64,000 bases of DNA from Pseudoscleropodium purum. Taxonomy: Eukaryota; Streptophyta; Bryopsida; Hypnales; Brachytheciaceae. A model generated the notes under the pieces. The model worked only from the letters and a program-made list of their open reading frames with translations, did not search any database and was not told the DNA's origin. Made by a program: the position numbers and the translations under genes. This document shows, piece by piece, positions 11,490 through 24,470 of the stretch. The stretch's first letter is position 1. Every line of letters starts with the position of its first letter. Location of the stretch: NCBI GenBank assembly GCA_963969395.1, contig OZ017796.1, forward strand, positions 22,384,501 to 22,448,500, given 5' to 3'.

Positions 11490-14401
11490 ATGGATTCAGC
11501 GGGCGATGAAGCCGCGCTGGAAGGGGAGCTGGAAGCGCACTTGGAGGAGAATCGGGCGTCTCTGCAGGCCGTGGAAGAAGCTCTGGGAGCCGACGTCGAC
11601 AATTGTGAACTCATCATGGTGAATTGTTTCTCCTTTTAGCTTCCCTTTGTAAATAAAAGAAAATCTTCACCAAAAGCGGTGTCTCGAATTTCAACGAGAG
11701 AAAGTATCAATGAGGAGAATAGTTTTTCAGGTATTGCTGGGTAATTGTGGACTAAGTGAATCTGGTGATTCATTCATGGGGAAAATTTAAGTTTCCGAAA
11801 ATCAGCTTCTTTGAAACTTAATGATCTCAATGTAGTGCATCTGAATTTGTTGAGAGAACGGAAACCCTAATTTTCGGGCATCTTGATTTGAGGACTATGA
11901 AGGATGGAGAGGGATGTACTTGCATAAACTTGAGAAACTGTCGTGAAATTTCGGCAATCGGACTTGAAATGATGGTTCTAACGATCTGCTGCAATTCATA
12001 TCTCATGAAGGAAGTTTATAACAACAGCACGCTTTTGTTTTGCACTCTTTGGGGGAAGTGTCTAAAGCCCTGGGGTGCTCTCAATTTATGTGGTTCAAAA
12101 ACACACGATTACGTTTTAATAGCAATACCTAGTGGGTTTTTTTGTGCGATACAGTCTAGTGGAGGACCAATACACAGGAATGTGAATGGTTCTCATGGGT
12201 GTATCACTCATAAAGAACCTGTCAGTACGCCTTGTGCATGTGAACCTAAATTACGTAGTTTTTTTGTATTTTAGAAATTTTTAGACACTTGAACGTTGCT
12301 TACAAATCGTTTTTTTGGTAAAGACCACTTGATGAAAGTGCTCTAAAAAAGGTCAAAGTTTGAACTTAAATGTTTTGTTTTTCACTTCAAGAATGATTCT
12401 AAATTATCTATTTGACCGTGATGAATATTTATTCCTCTTTGGCAAGCACTTTGAGTTGTTTTCAATTGTCTTGTAAGTGACCGTCATGCTATATTCGTTT
12501 TATCTGTGTCATGCTCACTGCTCACGGTCTCGGTTGTTATGTACCAACGTGCAGATTCGGGAAGAGTTGCATCAAGCCGTGAAGGGAGCAGAAGAAAGTC
12601 TTTTACACCTCAAACGTGCTCGACTATTTCGGGAGGTCGATGCCATGGTTCAGCACCAGGAACCACCTTCTGAAGCTGTTTCTGGGTCAGATTTGGTAGA
12701 GGCTGTCTCTGCACAGCCGTTCTCAGTGAGCTCTAAATGTCGGTTTCGTCACAGCAATGGAAGGTGGTATAATGGTTGCATTCTCGGCATGGAGAATGAT
12801 TCCGTGGCTCGTGTGGCGTTTCTTCATCCAACGTCGGACAAAATGCAGGTATGGCTTTTTGGCAACAAAATATGCCGTCTATGTCGTCTATGTTTTCATC
12901 CTTGACTTTTGTATAGAAGAGATAATAAACCGTTTTTTTGTTCATACCAGGATCTCACATTCACGGATTTGCTGCTATCCTAGATGACAAGCCGCTTGTT
13001 CATAAGGAAACGTTTCTAAAGCGGTGCGACTGAAATGTAGATGTGCAGATTCTTCTTACAGCAACAATGTCGATTTGGTGCTAAGTGCCGTCTATCTCAT
13101 GGTATGCAGTCCGTTTCTTCGATGTAAGTTTTGATAGACTTAATCCTGTTAAATTGTATACGAAATGCTGTATTTATCTGAGGATTTTCTGCTTCTTTTC
13201 TTTTATCTTCCATGTGTAGTAGATTTTACACCTGATATGATTCATTTGCATTGAAGAGACGCATCTTTTGCTGCCGATTTTTTCGTAATTTCCTTGAATA
13301 GCCAAGGTATTCTCCTAATTAGAAGCTGAGGGTTGTCATTTTTCAAGTATTCATGATCATTGAAGTGTAGTTCTTTTTTGTTTTGCAGGGTTAGAAATTC
13401 ATTTGAATGCTCTGCGCAATTTTGAACCTCCAGAGTGGAAGCAAATAGCATTGGGATCTCTACTGCTGGCGGAGGCTGGGAATGGGTTGTGGAGAGCTGC
13501 GGAGCTTGAGTCATGGGATGAAGGACAGCAGTTCGCTTCGATTGTATTCAGTGCAGATGGAAAGCGAGTAGACGTTTCTAAGGATGACCTTGCCGTATCA
13601 GAGTATGCCTTAGTGAGTGACGCATCAGAAAGTGAGGACGAAGAAGAAGCAGACGACGATGACGATGATGACGACGATGACGACGATGTGGATGAATGTT
13701 TTTTTGGAGCTGCCTCTGGAGTCCAAACAGAGACCATTACTTTTGCAAATTGGGAAAGGCACACGCGTGGAGTGGCCTCCAAGATGATGGCTAACATGGG
13801 ATTTCGCGAGGGCATGGGACTAGGTAAATCTGGTCAAGGGATCACCCAACCCGTCAAAGTTCAGATGCGACCGTCAAAGCACTCTTTGGGATATGGCGAA
13901 GCGGACCAGAATGGAGCGCAAGGGGACTCAGAAAATCCACGTAAGAAAAAGAAGTCCAGGGGTGGTAAGAGGAAGCGAGACCAAAAATGGGCAGCAGCAC
14001 AAAGGGCAGCCAAGTCTAAAATGGAAGTCATGGAGGAAACACGCAACGTTTTTGATTTTATTAATCATCAACTTTCTGCTCAACAAGGTCCACATACAAA
14101 ATCCACCAGGCATGGGCGTAGTACTCATGATAGTGAAACAGTAAGTGAAAAGCAGTCAGCAGAGAAGACCAACCGGCATACGATAGTGGCTCATGAAGAT
14201 GAAATTAAGATTCTTCGGAGTAAAGTTAGCAAGTTGCAGGAGATGGCCTCTCGGAACCGGAAGGAGAAATCTGTATATGAGGCTGTTGACCGCAAATTAG
14301 TGGAAACTCGCAAAGCCTTAGCATCTGCCGAAGCAGCACATGCCACAACGACGCATGCCGTTCATAGCAAGGAAAAAGAGCGCAAATGGTTAAGATTTTG
14401 A
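11490..14401 (+). CDS. CCCH zinc finger and G-patch protein, ZGPAT type
   Basis: Four exons with GT-AG introns: 11490-11618, 12555-12848, 13041-13101, 13389-14401 (TGA), giving 498 residues. The start ATG lies in ATCATGGATTCAGC and gives an N terminus like the ZGPAT family (EENRASLQAVEEALGAD). Exon 2 carries KCRFRHSNGRWYNGCILG, a Tudor-like stretch typical of the family. The small exon 3 supplies the CCCH finger, C-x7-C-x5-C-x3-H, beginning CRFFLQQQC and finished by the His at the exon end. Exon 4 has an acidic tract with 12 consecutive Asp, then a G-patch (ASKMMANMGFREGMGLGKSG), a Lys/Arg-rich basic stretch, and a C-terminal coiled-coil-like region (DEIKILRSKVSKLQEM). Animal ZGPAT acts in transcription repression and G-patch proteins activate DEAH helicases in splicing; the plant role is inferred to be nuclear RNA or transcription work. 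Confidence 0.93.
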
Positions 14402-14908
14402 TCTTTTCTGCTACCTCTAGGTTTTGTTGGAAACATGCATTGCTCATGACCCTTTGAACATTCTTTATTCAAGCCAACATAGTATTGGCATGAGAGCCAA
14501 AGCAAGGTGGCTTCTGAGCAAGTAAGCATTCGAGCTTGTCTCCTTGTAATTATTCCCATCTCAAAATTGCCAATCAACTGATTATTGCATGACTCCGTTT
14601 TGAATCATCAAACATTCAAATACAATGATATACTGTACAGTACATCATTGCCGAACCCATATTTGGTCTTTCTGATTGCGTGTTCCAAATGATTTTCTCT
14701 TTGGTTTCTTGAGGTGGTTCTGGTAATGTCATCAAGATCCTCAGTTCTTTTTGATGAATCACCAGTTATGAACTCTCATCTGTTTCAGTCAGACTTGCAC
14801 GCAATTAAGTTAGCAAGCTCTAATTCGGTTATTACCCAGATACTTGCATGACAAAAACATGAATTCTTAAAACAATCATGAACTGATGACATTGCAATGG
14901 CATTTCAG
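14402..14908 (+). other. ZGPAT 3' region and possible upstream exons of an unknown gene
   Basis: Directly after the ZGPAT stop this looks like 3' untranslated sequence. From about 14727 a plus-strand frame stays open for about 40 codons (MSSRSSVLFDESPVM...) until a TGA near 14850. It could be an upstream exon of the gene whose last exons follow, but I could not find a donor that joins them in frame. Confidence 0.3.
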
Positions 14909-15281
14909 GATGTAACTCAGATCATTTGGAATCATTAGATTTTTCTCTCAGTAATTCTATCTCTATTGGTGATCCTGTGAGTGTGGCTGCATTAAAATTG
15001 GGCTCAATGGTTGAGGATTTGATTTTTCAAACATTGCCATTGCACTTGATTCCCATGGTGCCTGAATCTCCGGAGGGTGTTGCTTGTTCTCTCGTTCGTT
15101 GGTACACACCTGTTGCACTCTTGTCAGGTATGTCTCAGATACAGTGACAGTGACACTGCTGTGACCATATTGTTTATTATTCTACTTTTTTTTGGTCTCT
15201 GTTGATTTTTGGTTTTTTTTAGTATTGCTTGGCAGTCTGCGAAGCCATTACCGTAAAATCCGTGCTGCCTGCATTGATTAA
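14909..15281 (+). CDS. Last two exons of an unrecognised gene (5' end unresolved)
   Basis: An acceptor (CATTTCAG) opens an exon at 14909-15127 that is open throughout and ends in a donor (TCAG|GTATGT). A second acceptor after a long T tract (TTTTTTTTAG) opens 15223-15281, which joins in frame and ends in TAA. The joined product reads ...GDPVSVAALKLGSMVEDL, QTLPLHLIPMVPESPEGVA, SLVRWYTPVALLSVLLGS, then a basic tail RSHYRKIRAACID. Amino-acid composition and matched splice phases argue for real coding sequence. I do not recognise the family. Upstream exons between 14402 and 14908 could not be fixed, so this may be a truncated gene or a small gene with an undetected first exon. Confidence 0.45.
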
Positions 15282-17100
15282 GATTCGGAAGCAAGTCCAC
15301 CTGTGATGCCTTTGTCCGCAAAGATTATTTGTACAGGTGAAGCAGTATTGACCCGGGAAATTGGGTCTTATCATGAAAGAAGCCTGTTCATTAACTTAAA
15401 GTTAATCGTAAAGTTCTCCCCAGTTTGTACCAAGCATAACATTCTCTACAGTAGCTTGCACTGTCACTCTTCATGGAATACTATTTGCCCGTTTGGCCTT
15501 TTGCGATGTGAGGTGTCAACTAAAGCGATTTGGAGACCTCGGGTTTGGGAATCCCGGTTCAGAGTTACCAATTGCTGACCCCTGTTTTCCTTGGCCCAGA
15601 CCACTCATTAGCCCGTTGCCCGCCCGTTTCGGGCAGCAGTCGAGCTAGTCAGAGGAGGGTGGGTACGCAGGTACTCTGCATCTGTCATGGTAAGCATTTT
15701 CTACTGATCCAATTTTGAGTGCTAGGTCCACAATGCATGGATTCAGTCTCATATTCTATTATTGCAGTAAACTTTGGTCCAAGAGACCCATCATAAGAAA
15801 ACGTAATTAAACGTAATTAACGATAGGATCGGCAGAATATAAACCTGGAAGGTTCCATGTCGTGGAGTTTCAGATGAATGAAAGATTCTATTCTCCGTGT
15901 ATATATATATATATGGTCATATTTTTTTGACTTTGCAGCGATGCATGCTTCACAGACATGGTTCAGAAAGTTTAAATCGCTGGCTGTTATGTTCTTATGT
16001 TCCTGATGATGATGAACGAGGGGAGAAGTTGAAGCTGGTTGCGTTGCTTGATTCTTAGTCACTGTATGTTGCGCCATTTTCATTTTCCATTATTCAATCT
16101 ATTTTTTTCAACAATCGAAGTAGTTGACATTTTTGAAGCTGCGGGAATCTGTGATCCTTTACGGAAGTTGTGCTCGTATGTGAGCTGGTTAGAGTCTGCT
16201 GTTGCAACCTAGAGATCGAAGTTCATGCTTCATATGATCAGTTGCTGGTACACATGAGTTTTGTTTCCTGATGTGCCCAATTAATTAAATGATTCTGTAA
16301 TCTTTCACAATTCGGAACCCTATATCGAATTCGATCCACTCGTCCCCAAAACTGGCCAAATTGTCTCATCGTCTGCATCCACTGCAGGCGCGAGCAATGC
16401 GATAATGCACGAGCTCAAGCAAGTCGGTCGATCGATCGATCGGCTCTGCACCAAAGGGAGCCGGAAAAATCTTATTGCAAACGTCATGAGCAATTGCTTG
16501 CGTCGTTCGAATGCATATGATGGCGATTCTGTTGCATCGCGTGCTTGATGTGCACCCGAGAATCTGGAAATCCGAGATCGAGAAAAGGAACATGACACAG
16601 AGGATCTCGAGAAGTTTCTATACGACAGTAGAATGCGAACTTTAGCACCGCCAATGTCGAAATCCAAACAAGAGTCCAACGAAGGTTGTGAAAATTTAGA
16701 GGAGGGATAAGTTATGCATATGAGAGTGGAGGTTTCTGGGAATTTGATTGTTGCGACAGGGTGTACGACGACGGTAACGAAGGTGGTGGCCACGACCCGA
16801 AACAGGAAAGCCGGGCTCGCACGACACACGCCCATGGCCACGAGAAAAAGAAAAAGAAAAAACCCATCTGCCCAACAGAAACGAAAACATGCCCGTCTGC
16901 CCTGAAACCCCGAAACAGTCTTGCCCGACGCCTGCGTGCAAAGGCGAAAGGTAAGCTTACAAAGGCAAGCGGCACACCTGCGTGGTGCCCGCGTTTATCG
17001 ACTTTGAGGATGGAAAAGAAGGGAACTACACCCGAAATTTCCCAAAATCCAGAGGCTAAAAGTCAGGTCGTCATATTCCGGCACCTCCAATGCTGGCGTG
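15282..17100. other. Non-coding flank of island 1
   Basis: This stretch has intermediate to high GC without a recognised protein. It contains a short (TA)n run at 15898-15915 and a GATC-type palindromic run near 16425-16441 (TCGATCGATCGATCGG). A 173-codon minus-strand frame at 16320-16841 has no family features and was not called. Around 15414-15480 there is a stretch resembling 17895-17970 (TTTGTACCAAG-ATAA-ATTC, GTCACTC), another diverged dispersed repeat. Confidence 0.45.
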
Positions 17101-19295
17101 CAAATAGTCATTCCATATTCACTCCCTTGGCTCTCTAGTAGATGAGTTGTTTGTATAAGGTAGTAGGGTGCTCTAAATGCAACTTGGCTCTAAAAGCAAC
17201 TTCTAAGGAATAGCTTTGTGACTGTGTTGGATCATGCGGAATCATATGGTGTTTGCCCAGGATCTGTGGCCTACTTTTCTTCTTCAGCCTAGTCTTTGGA
17301 GTTCTCTTCTCGACATCGGTCAAGCAATGCTTCTCAAATCAGATTCAGCTGCCTGGCGGAGGCCGCAATATGCTGATAGCATTTGATTTAAGTTTAGTAG
17401 AATTTGGCTTCATGGCCATGTCTTAGCCTCTAGGTCAGTTAATTCTATTATCTAAACTAAGGATGGTCTTCTTGAGTGTTCTTTTTTTGTAGGTTCTTTT
17501 TGTTTGTGTTACTTTGCTCACTTCTCTTCATTTGTCCAACCTCTGGTTTGGCGGTTACTAGTTTCTTAATACAATGATTCTCATTTGTTATAAAATTTTT
17601 ATTTTATTTTTAAAAACAACTTCTAATACAAAGGTACATTTTGTTTTCTTCAATGTACCACAAGTGTACATTTGAGGAGGGCGTCACTTTTAGTGACTAT
17701 TGGTTTTCACCTTCAAACATTCATAACTAATTCCACAAAGGTCCAAAAAATCAATGAAACAACTTGGATTTGTTGCCAGTTCCATTCTTTTCTTCCTCCA
17801 AAAATTTCATTGAAAATTTTTTCCAAGGAATTTAGCTTCCCCCCAAATGCAATCAACTCTTAAAAGGTTGCTTTAACAACACACTACCTTAGTTCTCCTC
17901 AATTTGTACCAAGTATAATATTCATTGGCATGTAGTCTTGCATTGTCACTCCCTTGACTCTATAGTAGATGGCATGGAATATTCCATACCTAATAGTACT
18001 TCATCAGTAGCTAAGTGGAGAGGTGGAGGCTTAGTGTGATGATTAACGTGTATGAAGGCTACTAAATGTTAGGAGGAGGTCAAAGGAAGGTTTTGCTAAG
18101 AATAACATAGAACAACCCATTATAGACAAAAGACCCATTCCAATCACTTAGGGAATGATCCATTACATGATTTTTTTCAATAAATGAGATTTGGGCCTCA
18201 ATCAATGTCTCAGGTGACATTAATAGAGTGATTAATGACTACAATAGGAATTTCTTCTTTATGAGTATAAATTCATTGCACAAAATTGACTTTTCTAAGC
18301 CTTTATGTCATGGCAGTGTTAGAAAATATTGTAAATGCTTTAGATGAGTAAGATGATCATTGTGGAAACACTTTTTTTTAGTTTGGGGTAGTTTAGAGAC
18401 TCTTTTGGGCCTTGATGGGTAGTACACTTCAAAATTTATAATGAATTCATACTATGTTGAAAAATAATAATTTCAATTGCTCTCGCAATTTCTCACATTT
18501 CTCTTTATGTGGGAAATTTTTCTTAACTCAATAATGACATTAGGAAAAAAACAAACTCTTAATTTTGCCTATGATGGGTTGTTCTACCTTTGTTCAATTG
18601 GATCTAATAATCTTAGAAAAATGTCTACATTGCCTTTCAAAGAATTTTGCATAATATAGAATATAATTGGCTTTTGTCATCTTGTTTAATAAGCATTCAA
18701 TTTTTAGGCAATCCTAATCAAGCATAGAAAATTTTCAATTTCAATAAAGAAAAATTTCATTTTTGGTGAATTATTTCATCTAATATTCATGATTTTACAT
18801 GATAATTGCTTGGAAAATATGGGTGATGAATTTTTTTAACTCAATTGCATAGATATGTAGGAAATATTTATATACCTACCTTTCCTTCATCAAGCATCTC
18901 CAAAGATTTTAGAATTTCTTCTACACAAATTTCAATTTTAAAATAACAATGTCCAAATTTTGTAAAAAAATATCTTTGTACTTTAACTACATACCTTATG
19001 TCCAAATTTCAAAAACATCCATTTAGAATTGACATTGTAAGAACCTACTTGAATATTCAATTGTCTTTTTAATAGAAAATTGTCTTTTATAGGTTAACAT
19101 TCTTTAATTGACTTTGTAGTAAATTTTATTGTTTACCAAACTATCAACAATATAATTAGTTTTTAATGATAAGAACCAACCCCACTAGTTTAACCCCTAA
19201 AAGACAATTGTTTATCGAACAAGAGAATTGAAAATCTAGGTAGATTCCTACAAAGTCGATTTTCGTTCGATGATCATGAACTTTGAACAAGGTGT

Positions 19296-19608
19296 CATTA
19301 GAGGATTTTTTCACCCCCAAAGGGACTGTAGGTTCCCACATTGTCAGAATAGCCCCGTAGGGAGCCGCGGCAACTTGCTAATGTGGCATAGCGACAACCA
19401 TGTCTGAAAAAAAATAACTTTTTTTTTTCAAAGAAAGAAATGAAGTTTTTTTTCTGTTTTTTTCTGCATTTCAAGAGTAAATTTATTTTTTATTTTTTAT
19501 TTTTTATTTTTTTTGTCGGGAATAATTGTTCCCTGAAATTGCAAGGGAGGGCAGTTCTTGATGCACCTGCTTGTAGCGGCCCTCCCTAAGCCCAAAAATC
19601 CTCTAATG
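19296..19608. mobile_element. Miniature inverted-repeat element, copy 1
   Basis: The 313-bp stretch begins CATTAGAGGATTTTT and ends with its exact reverse complement AAAAATCCTCTAATG, a perfect 15-bp terminal inverted repeat. The interior has long A and T runs and a TGTGGCATAGCGACA core. No reading frame is present, so it would move only with a transposase supplied elsewhere. Three further copies with the same ends lie at 40997-41260, 60503-60779 and 61654-61947. The superfamily is not clear because I cannot fix a target duplication. Confidence 0.75.
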
Positions 19609-20472
19609 AAAGATTTACCGCTTTGTAGGAATAAAATATTTTTTTGAGTCAAGTGCTTGGATAAAAAAATTATAATGCCTTAAACTTTTGGAGCAACCCC
19701 AGCAATTTAGGCAACTCTTACTAAAACACTAATCAACTTATGGAATTTGGCATGTATTTAACGAATAAAATATGGCACACAATTGTCCAAAACAAAATAG
19801 AACAAATTCTAGTTCTCAAATCACATTTTGGAACAAATCAAACTTTGTTAGCTATAATGTGTTTGGTCAATTTTTAGAAAAAAACATTTTTTTTGAACTT
19901 CAAGCCCTATTATCTTGTAATTTGCAAAGTCGAAGTTTTAAAATTTTTTCCCAAATATTCCAAATTTTTTCTCTAACTTTTCACCATTTAGATTTCAAAT
20001 GAAAAATTTCCTCACTACACAAGAAATTGTCAAAAAAATGACTTTGTGTATTGCTAGTTCACTTAATCCCTAATGACCCAAGCAACTATATTCTAGTTGT
20101 TGTTTCCCTTTATTGAGCCATCCGTTTTCAAATTTTGATTTTTTTTAAAATAAAAATTATTTTTAGAAAATAAACTATATTATAAATCCAATGGCAGTAG
20201 TTTCATCAAATTTCAAGTTAAACTTTGCCTTGTGGAACTTTTAACAATTGAGTGATGTAGAATAGTTTATAGCTCATTTTTAGGGATTGGTTTGGGCATA
20301 AAATGAAAAGTAATCCAACCAATGCAATTGTCGCCTACCTCAAAAAAGTTAGATCTACTTGGAAAAGGGTAGATTCAAGAGCTCAAGAAAAAGACAAGTG
20401 TCCCTTTCTTGTTTTTCATACAAACATCATTGTCACTAGCATGCCTAGTGTTGTTGCCATGGTCAAAACAAA

Positions 20473-20790
20473 AGAAAAAATAATTTTCTCATTTTTTTAA
20501 TTCATGAAAACTTTGAAATTCAAAAACTTCCATGCCATAGGTTGGAATGCTACGAAACCAAGCCCATGCACCCTTCTTCATTGAGGGCTTTTTGACAATA
20601 TCAAATACACAAATGGAAGACGCACGGTCAGGAGAAATAATTTTCTAATTTTTTTAATTCATAAAAACTTCAAAATTCAATAACTTTCATGTCCTAGGTC
20701 AGAATGCCATGAAACCAAGCCCATGCACCTCTCCTCGCCGAGGGCTTTCCGATGGTACCAAACACGCAAATGAGAGACACACAATTCGAG
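20473..20790 (+). repeat. Tandem duplication, about 157-bp unit
   Basis: Two adjacent units share landmarks in the same order: AATAATTTTCT-ATTTTTTTAA, AAAACTT-AAATTCAA, GAATGC, GAAACCAAGCCCATGCACC and GAGGGCTTT. The second begins near 20630. They differ by scattered substitutions and are not in a coding frame. Confidence 0.8.
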
Positions 20791-21714
20791 AGATCTTGAT
20801 GTAACAAACAAACAAAACAAAACAAAACAACTTAACTTAATAGAAGGATTTCAATGTCTATTGTGCTACCTTTGCATTGCAAGCTCTACAATGAATATAT
20901 AATATTGAAAAATGCTTAGAATGTTGTGAAATTTTAGATGAGAATTTTCAACTCTCTTGTCTTTCACTAAGCTCAAAAGGCCATCATTTCAAAATATTTC
21001 CATTAAAATATGCCCCTTCAAAGTATGTTGCCCTTTTTTTCCATTGACTCCATAAAACTTGAAACTTAAATATCTACTAAACTATGTGGTCAAATATTCT
21101 GAAATTTCTTGTGGTCCTCACTCTCAATGTATACTTTAAAATCTTGTGGTTACATTCTTTCCAATCTCAAGAAAAAATGAGAAAATAAATTGCTCAAGTT
21201 CTTAACAATTTTAGCCCATTTTGAAAGTACACCCCTTAGGTCATCAAAGATTAGCATCCTTATCTTGCATTGCAAGGTGATTTAGAGCAAGTGAGATTCC
21301 ATATTTTCTTCTGGAATTTTGCATGAGTGAACCTAATTAACATCCTATACTTATGAATGGTGAAATTCTTTATTCTTAGAGTATAAACTTAACTCCAAGA
21401 ATTCTTGAAGTTTATAGACCTTATTTCATGGGAATGAAGAAATTTTTTTTTCTCACTTCAAACTATACTCTAAATCTTTCAATACTAATAGTATATCCCT
21501 TAAGCATCCAAATCCTTCTCTAGAGTTGATGATGTGGGAAAAATTGTTATAAAAAGTGCTATTTGGAAGAATATTTTAGAATTGACATACAAAAAAAAAT
21601 TGTAGATTTTGAGTTGTAGATTCCATCCATATGATTAGATTCACTGGTACAATGACCAATATTTTTTTATAAATTTTAACAGGGAAATTTCAATAATCCT
21701 TTCTAAATTCAATT

Positions 21715-21965
21715 ACAAGCAAAATATTGTCATTTTTTGAGTAAAACTCGTTGGAATGGATTTGAAATGAGGTTCTCTTGATATGGTGATTTTTTGAAAC
21801 TTTTCTGTTCTTTAAATCTATGACCTCATTTTTGCAAATTCGATTTTGAACTAAAGTCAATGCAATTTTTGGCGTGACACACTTCCACATTTGAAAAATA
21901 GAAACTCTAGTAACACCAAATCCAACCATTAGATAGGACAAGAACTTGATAAAGTATCTCTACAA
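21715..21965 (-). repeat. Dispersed repeat family B, copy 2 (inverted)
   Basis: This is the reverse-complement partner of 600-850. The two sit about 21 kb apart in opposite orientation. No terminal repeats or coding capacity could be assigned. Confidence 0.75.
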
Positions 21966-22979
21966 ATTAGATGATTCTCAAACCAATAGTAATGAGAAAG
22001 AAAATGGATTTTCAATTTGTTTGTTGTCCAGAAATTGGACATTGGAATGCTTTAGGGATAATCTTTTAATCCACTTGGTGAAATGGTCTGAATTTTTTTC
22101 AACACATTGCCTTATTTGTTTTAAACACTTTTCTTAAAAAGGATTTTAATTCAAAAATAAAATAAAATTGGACAATGCATTGAAAATTGGTAGTTTTGGA
22201 CTTTTCTTCTTTTAGAATGTCCTTTGTCTTTTAGGGTTTAAAAAAATAGCATCTTGAATTTTTCTATTGATTTTGGAGAGAGACATTAGGGGTAGTCACA
22301 ACTTCTTCACTCTTTATAGAATGGAATGTAGCACTGTCTTGTTGGCTCTCTATAGCTTGAGGAGGTCCCATTTAGTGAAGATTGAGAATGGCCATTTTTG
22401 TCCTCCATAGGTGAAGAATGGGAGTAAAGAAGATTTTGCTAAGGAATTTTTCACTCATCCACAACTCACTTTCACCCTTCTTGCCGCATTTCTATTTTGC
22501 TACATCTTGAGTTTTGCTCTTGCATTTCCATTTTATGCCTCCATCAAGCATTTCAAAGAGCTTCTATGTGCATAAAATATAAAATCAATGCAATCAACAT
22601 GTACCCCCTAATCATTCAAATTTGACAAGAAATAATTGGGTAAACCAAAAATCAAGGTTTACTTATTAAACATAATTTTGGGTTTGGGCATCTAATGTCG
22701 CATGTTGGGTATGACAAATGTTGGGTAAAGGTGACCATAGTGTCTAATAAGGCTAGATTCAAGAGTTGAGGCAATTTGAAATAATACTTTAATTATGCAT
22801 TGACTTTATTTAGAATATAATAAGTGTTTATCAAATTAGATTGCTTTAATAAAATGGAACATTAATATGTCAAAATCATGTGCTTTTACAGAAGTCAACC
22901 TTAGTGTTGACTTTATTAAACGGATGGGGGTCTACAGGACATCTTGAACGTCACATTGTCTGTCTATTAGGGAAGAAAA

Positions 22980-23275
22980 CCCCACCAAGAATTTCACCTT
23001 GCCTAAAATTGCCATCATCATTCTAAGTACATCTCCAAAATCAATATGTATATAAGTTGAAGAAACGATTTAAAAACCTTTACCAAAAAAAACTTTGACC
23101 CTTCATAAACTTTTGCATATGGTATCCACAGGTCACCTTTTTTGGTGCATTGTAACCTCCTTTCACTTGCCAATAACTAGAAAATGAATGAAAATTTGAA
23201 CAATCTAATAAATAATAATAATTTAGCACAATAGCAAAAAATAGCGGTTTGAGGGGTGCTCACCTTATAAATATC
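22980..23275 (+). repeat. Dispersed repeat family F, copy 2
   Basis: This is the direct-orientation partner of 4740-5040, sharing CATATGGTATCCA and GGGGTGCTCACCTTA among other landmarks. It has several small deletions relative to that copy. Confidence 0.75.
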
Positions 23276-23520
23276 ATAACTTACTATAAAGCTTACATTC
23301 CTCAAGACTTCCAAAAATTGTAAACTTTTGAGCCTTCCGTAAGGTAGACCAATCCATTTTGTTCTCTACCTAATTTTGGCATTCTACTTTTGGCCCTAAT
23401 TCTATTACAAAAAATCACTATGCTGATCCTTTCATTAGTGAATACTCAAATATCATTGGAAATATGGAAGAATGATTATAGGTTGTTTATTAATTATTCA
23501 TAATTCTATTCTATGAATGG

Positions 23521-24470
23521 TTTAACCTCTAAAGGACCAAATTGTATTTTTTGGCATCAAAACAATTTTGGGCAACTTATTACAAATGAAATTTTTATTT
23601 TAAAATTTAAAATTTTCACACAATATAAACCTATGAAGTGGATTTAAAGCCCAACAATTTTCATAATTTATGTGTACATAGTTTAAAAGTTAATGCATGA
23701 TATGTAATTTTCATTACTTAGTAGACAACTCGGGCAACCAACAAACTTCTTTAAAATCACTTTTTAAAGAAATTAAAATTTGAAATTGATTTTCTATATT
23801 TACATATGTATGGAAAGTTTTGAATCCTCCCATTGTAATTAATGAGATGAAAGCTATGAGGAATTTTAGTTTGCAAGTAGTTTGTGGGTAGTGATGGAAT
23901 TTCTACTTTGAGCTAAGTTTTGAAGTCCTTTATTTAATTCAATTTTCAATCATTTAGAAAAAATAAAAATAAGGTGTAAATTATTTATTATAAAATTACA
24001 ACCATTAAGATTGGCATTTTTCAATTCCATATATAAATTGTTAATAATTTAGTATTTTGAATCATTCTCTACTTCTTTCTACTTATGATTTTTTTCCTAT
24101 ACATTGTACAATTCAAAATGATTTGAAATTTTTCAAGCATGTCGCCAACTTGCCTTGAAGAATGAATTCAAAGAGTTGCAACCATTCGGACATTTTTTTA
24201 TACAAATGCGACATTATGAAGTGCAACTACCTAGTTTTTTAGCAAGGCCAAAAAAAAGGATTTTTGTCAATTCACAATCTACTTGGTAGAAATTTCTGAA
24301 ATTTTTTTTCCACATCTTTTCAAACCAATGTACCATAAGATCCTATAGTTACAAGGGTCAAAATTTTATTTTTTTTCCTTTTAAAATTTGGTACTTGTAC
24401 TAGAAATGGGCAAATTGGTAGTATTAAAGCATTTTGGGTGAAAACATAGTGCAAATCCTTCAAAGGTTAA
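23521..24470 (+). repeat. Dispersed repeat family D, long copy
   Basis: This copy starts with the edge motif TTTAACCTCTAAAGGACC and runs about 950 bp. It matches 58490-59450 along most of its length and 25480-25860 over the first third. Shared landmarks include CAACAATTTTCATAA, GGCATTTTTCAATTCCAT, a stretch like TTTCAAGCATGT-GCCAACTTG, and AAGATCCTAT. It ends near TTCAAAGGTTAA, so the edge motif appears at both ends in opposite orientation. Confidence 0.75.

Noticed and set aside
16320..16841. 173-codon minus-strand open frame
   Set aside because: It is the longest frame in this stretch, but there is no domain and its Ser/Arg composition follows GC-rich DNA. Other minus-strand frames overlap it, and no splice partners were evident.
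17100..17620. 3' end of a LINE-type retrotransposon
   Set aside because: The T-rich tail-like sequence is suggestive, but no reverse transcriptase or endonuclease motif is present anywhere nearby.
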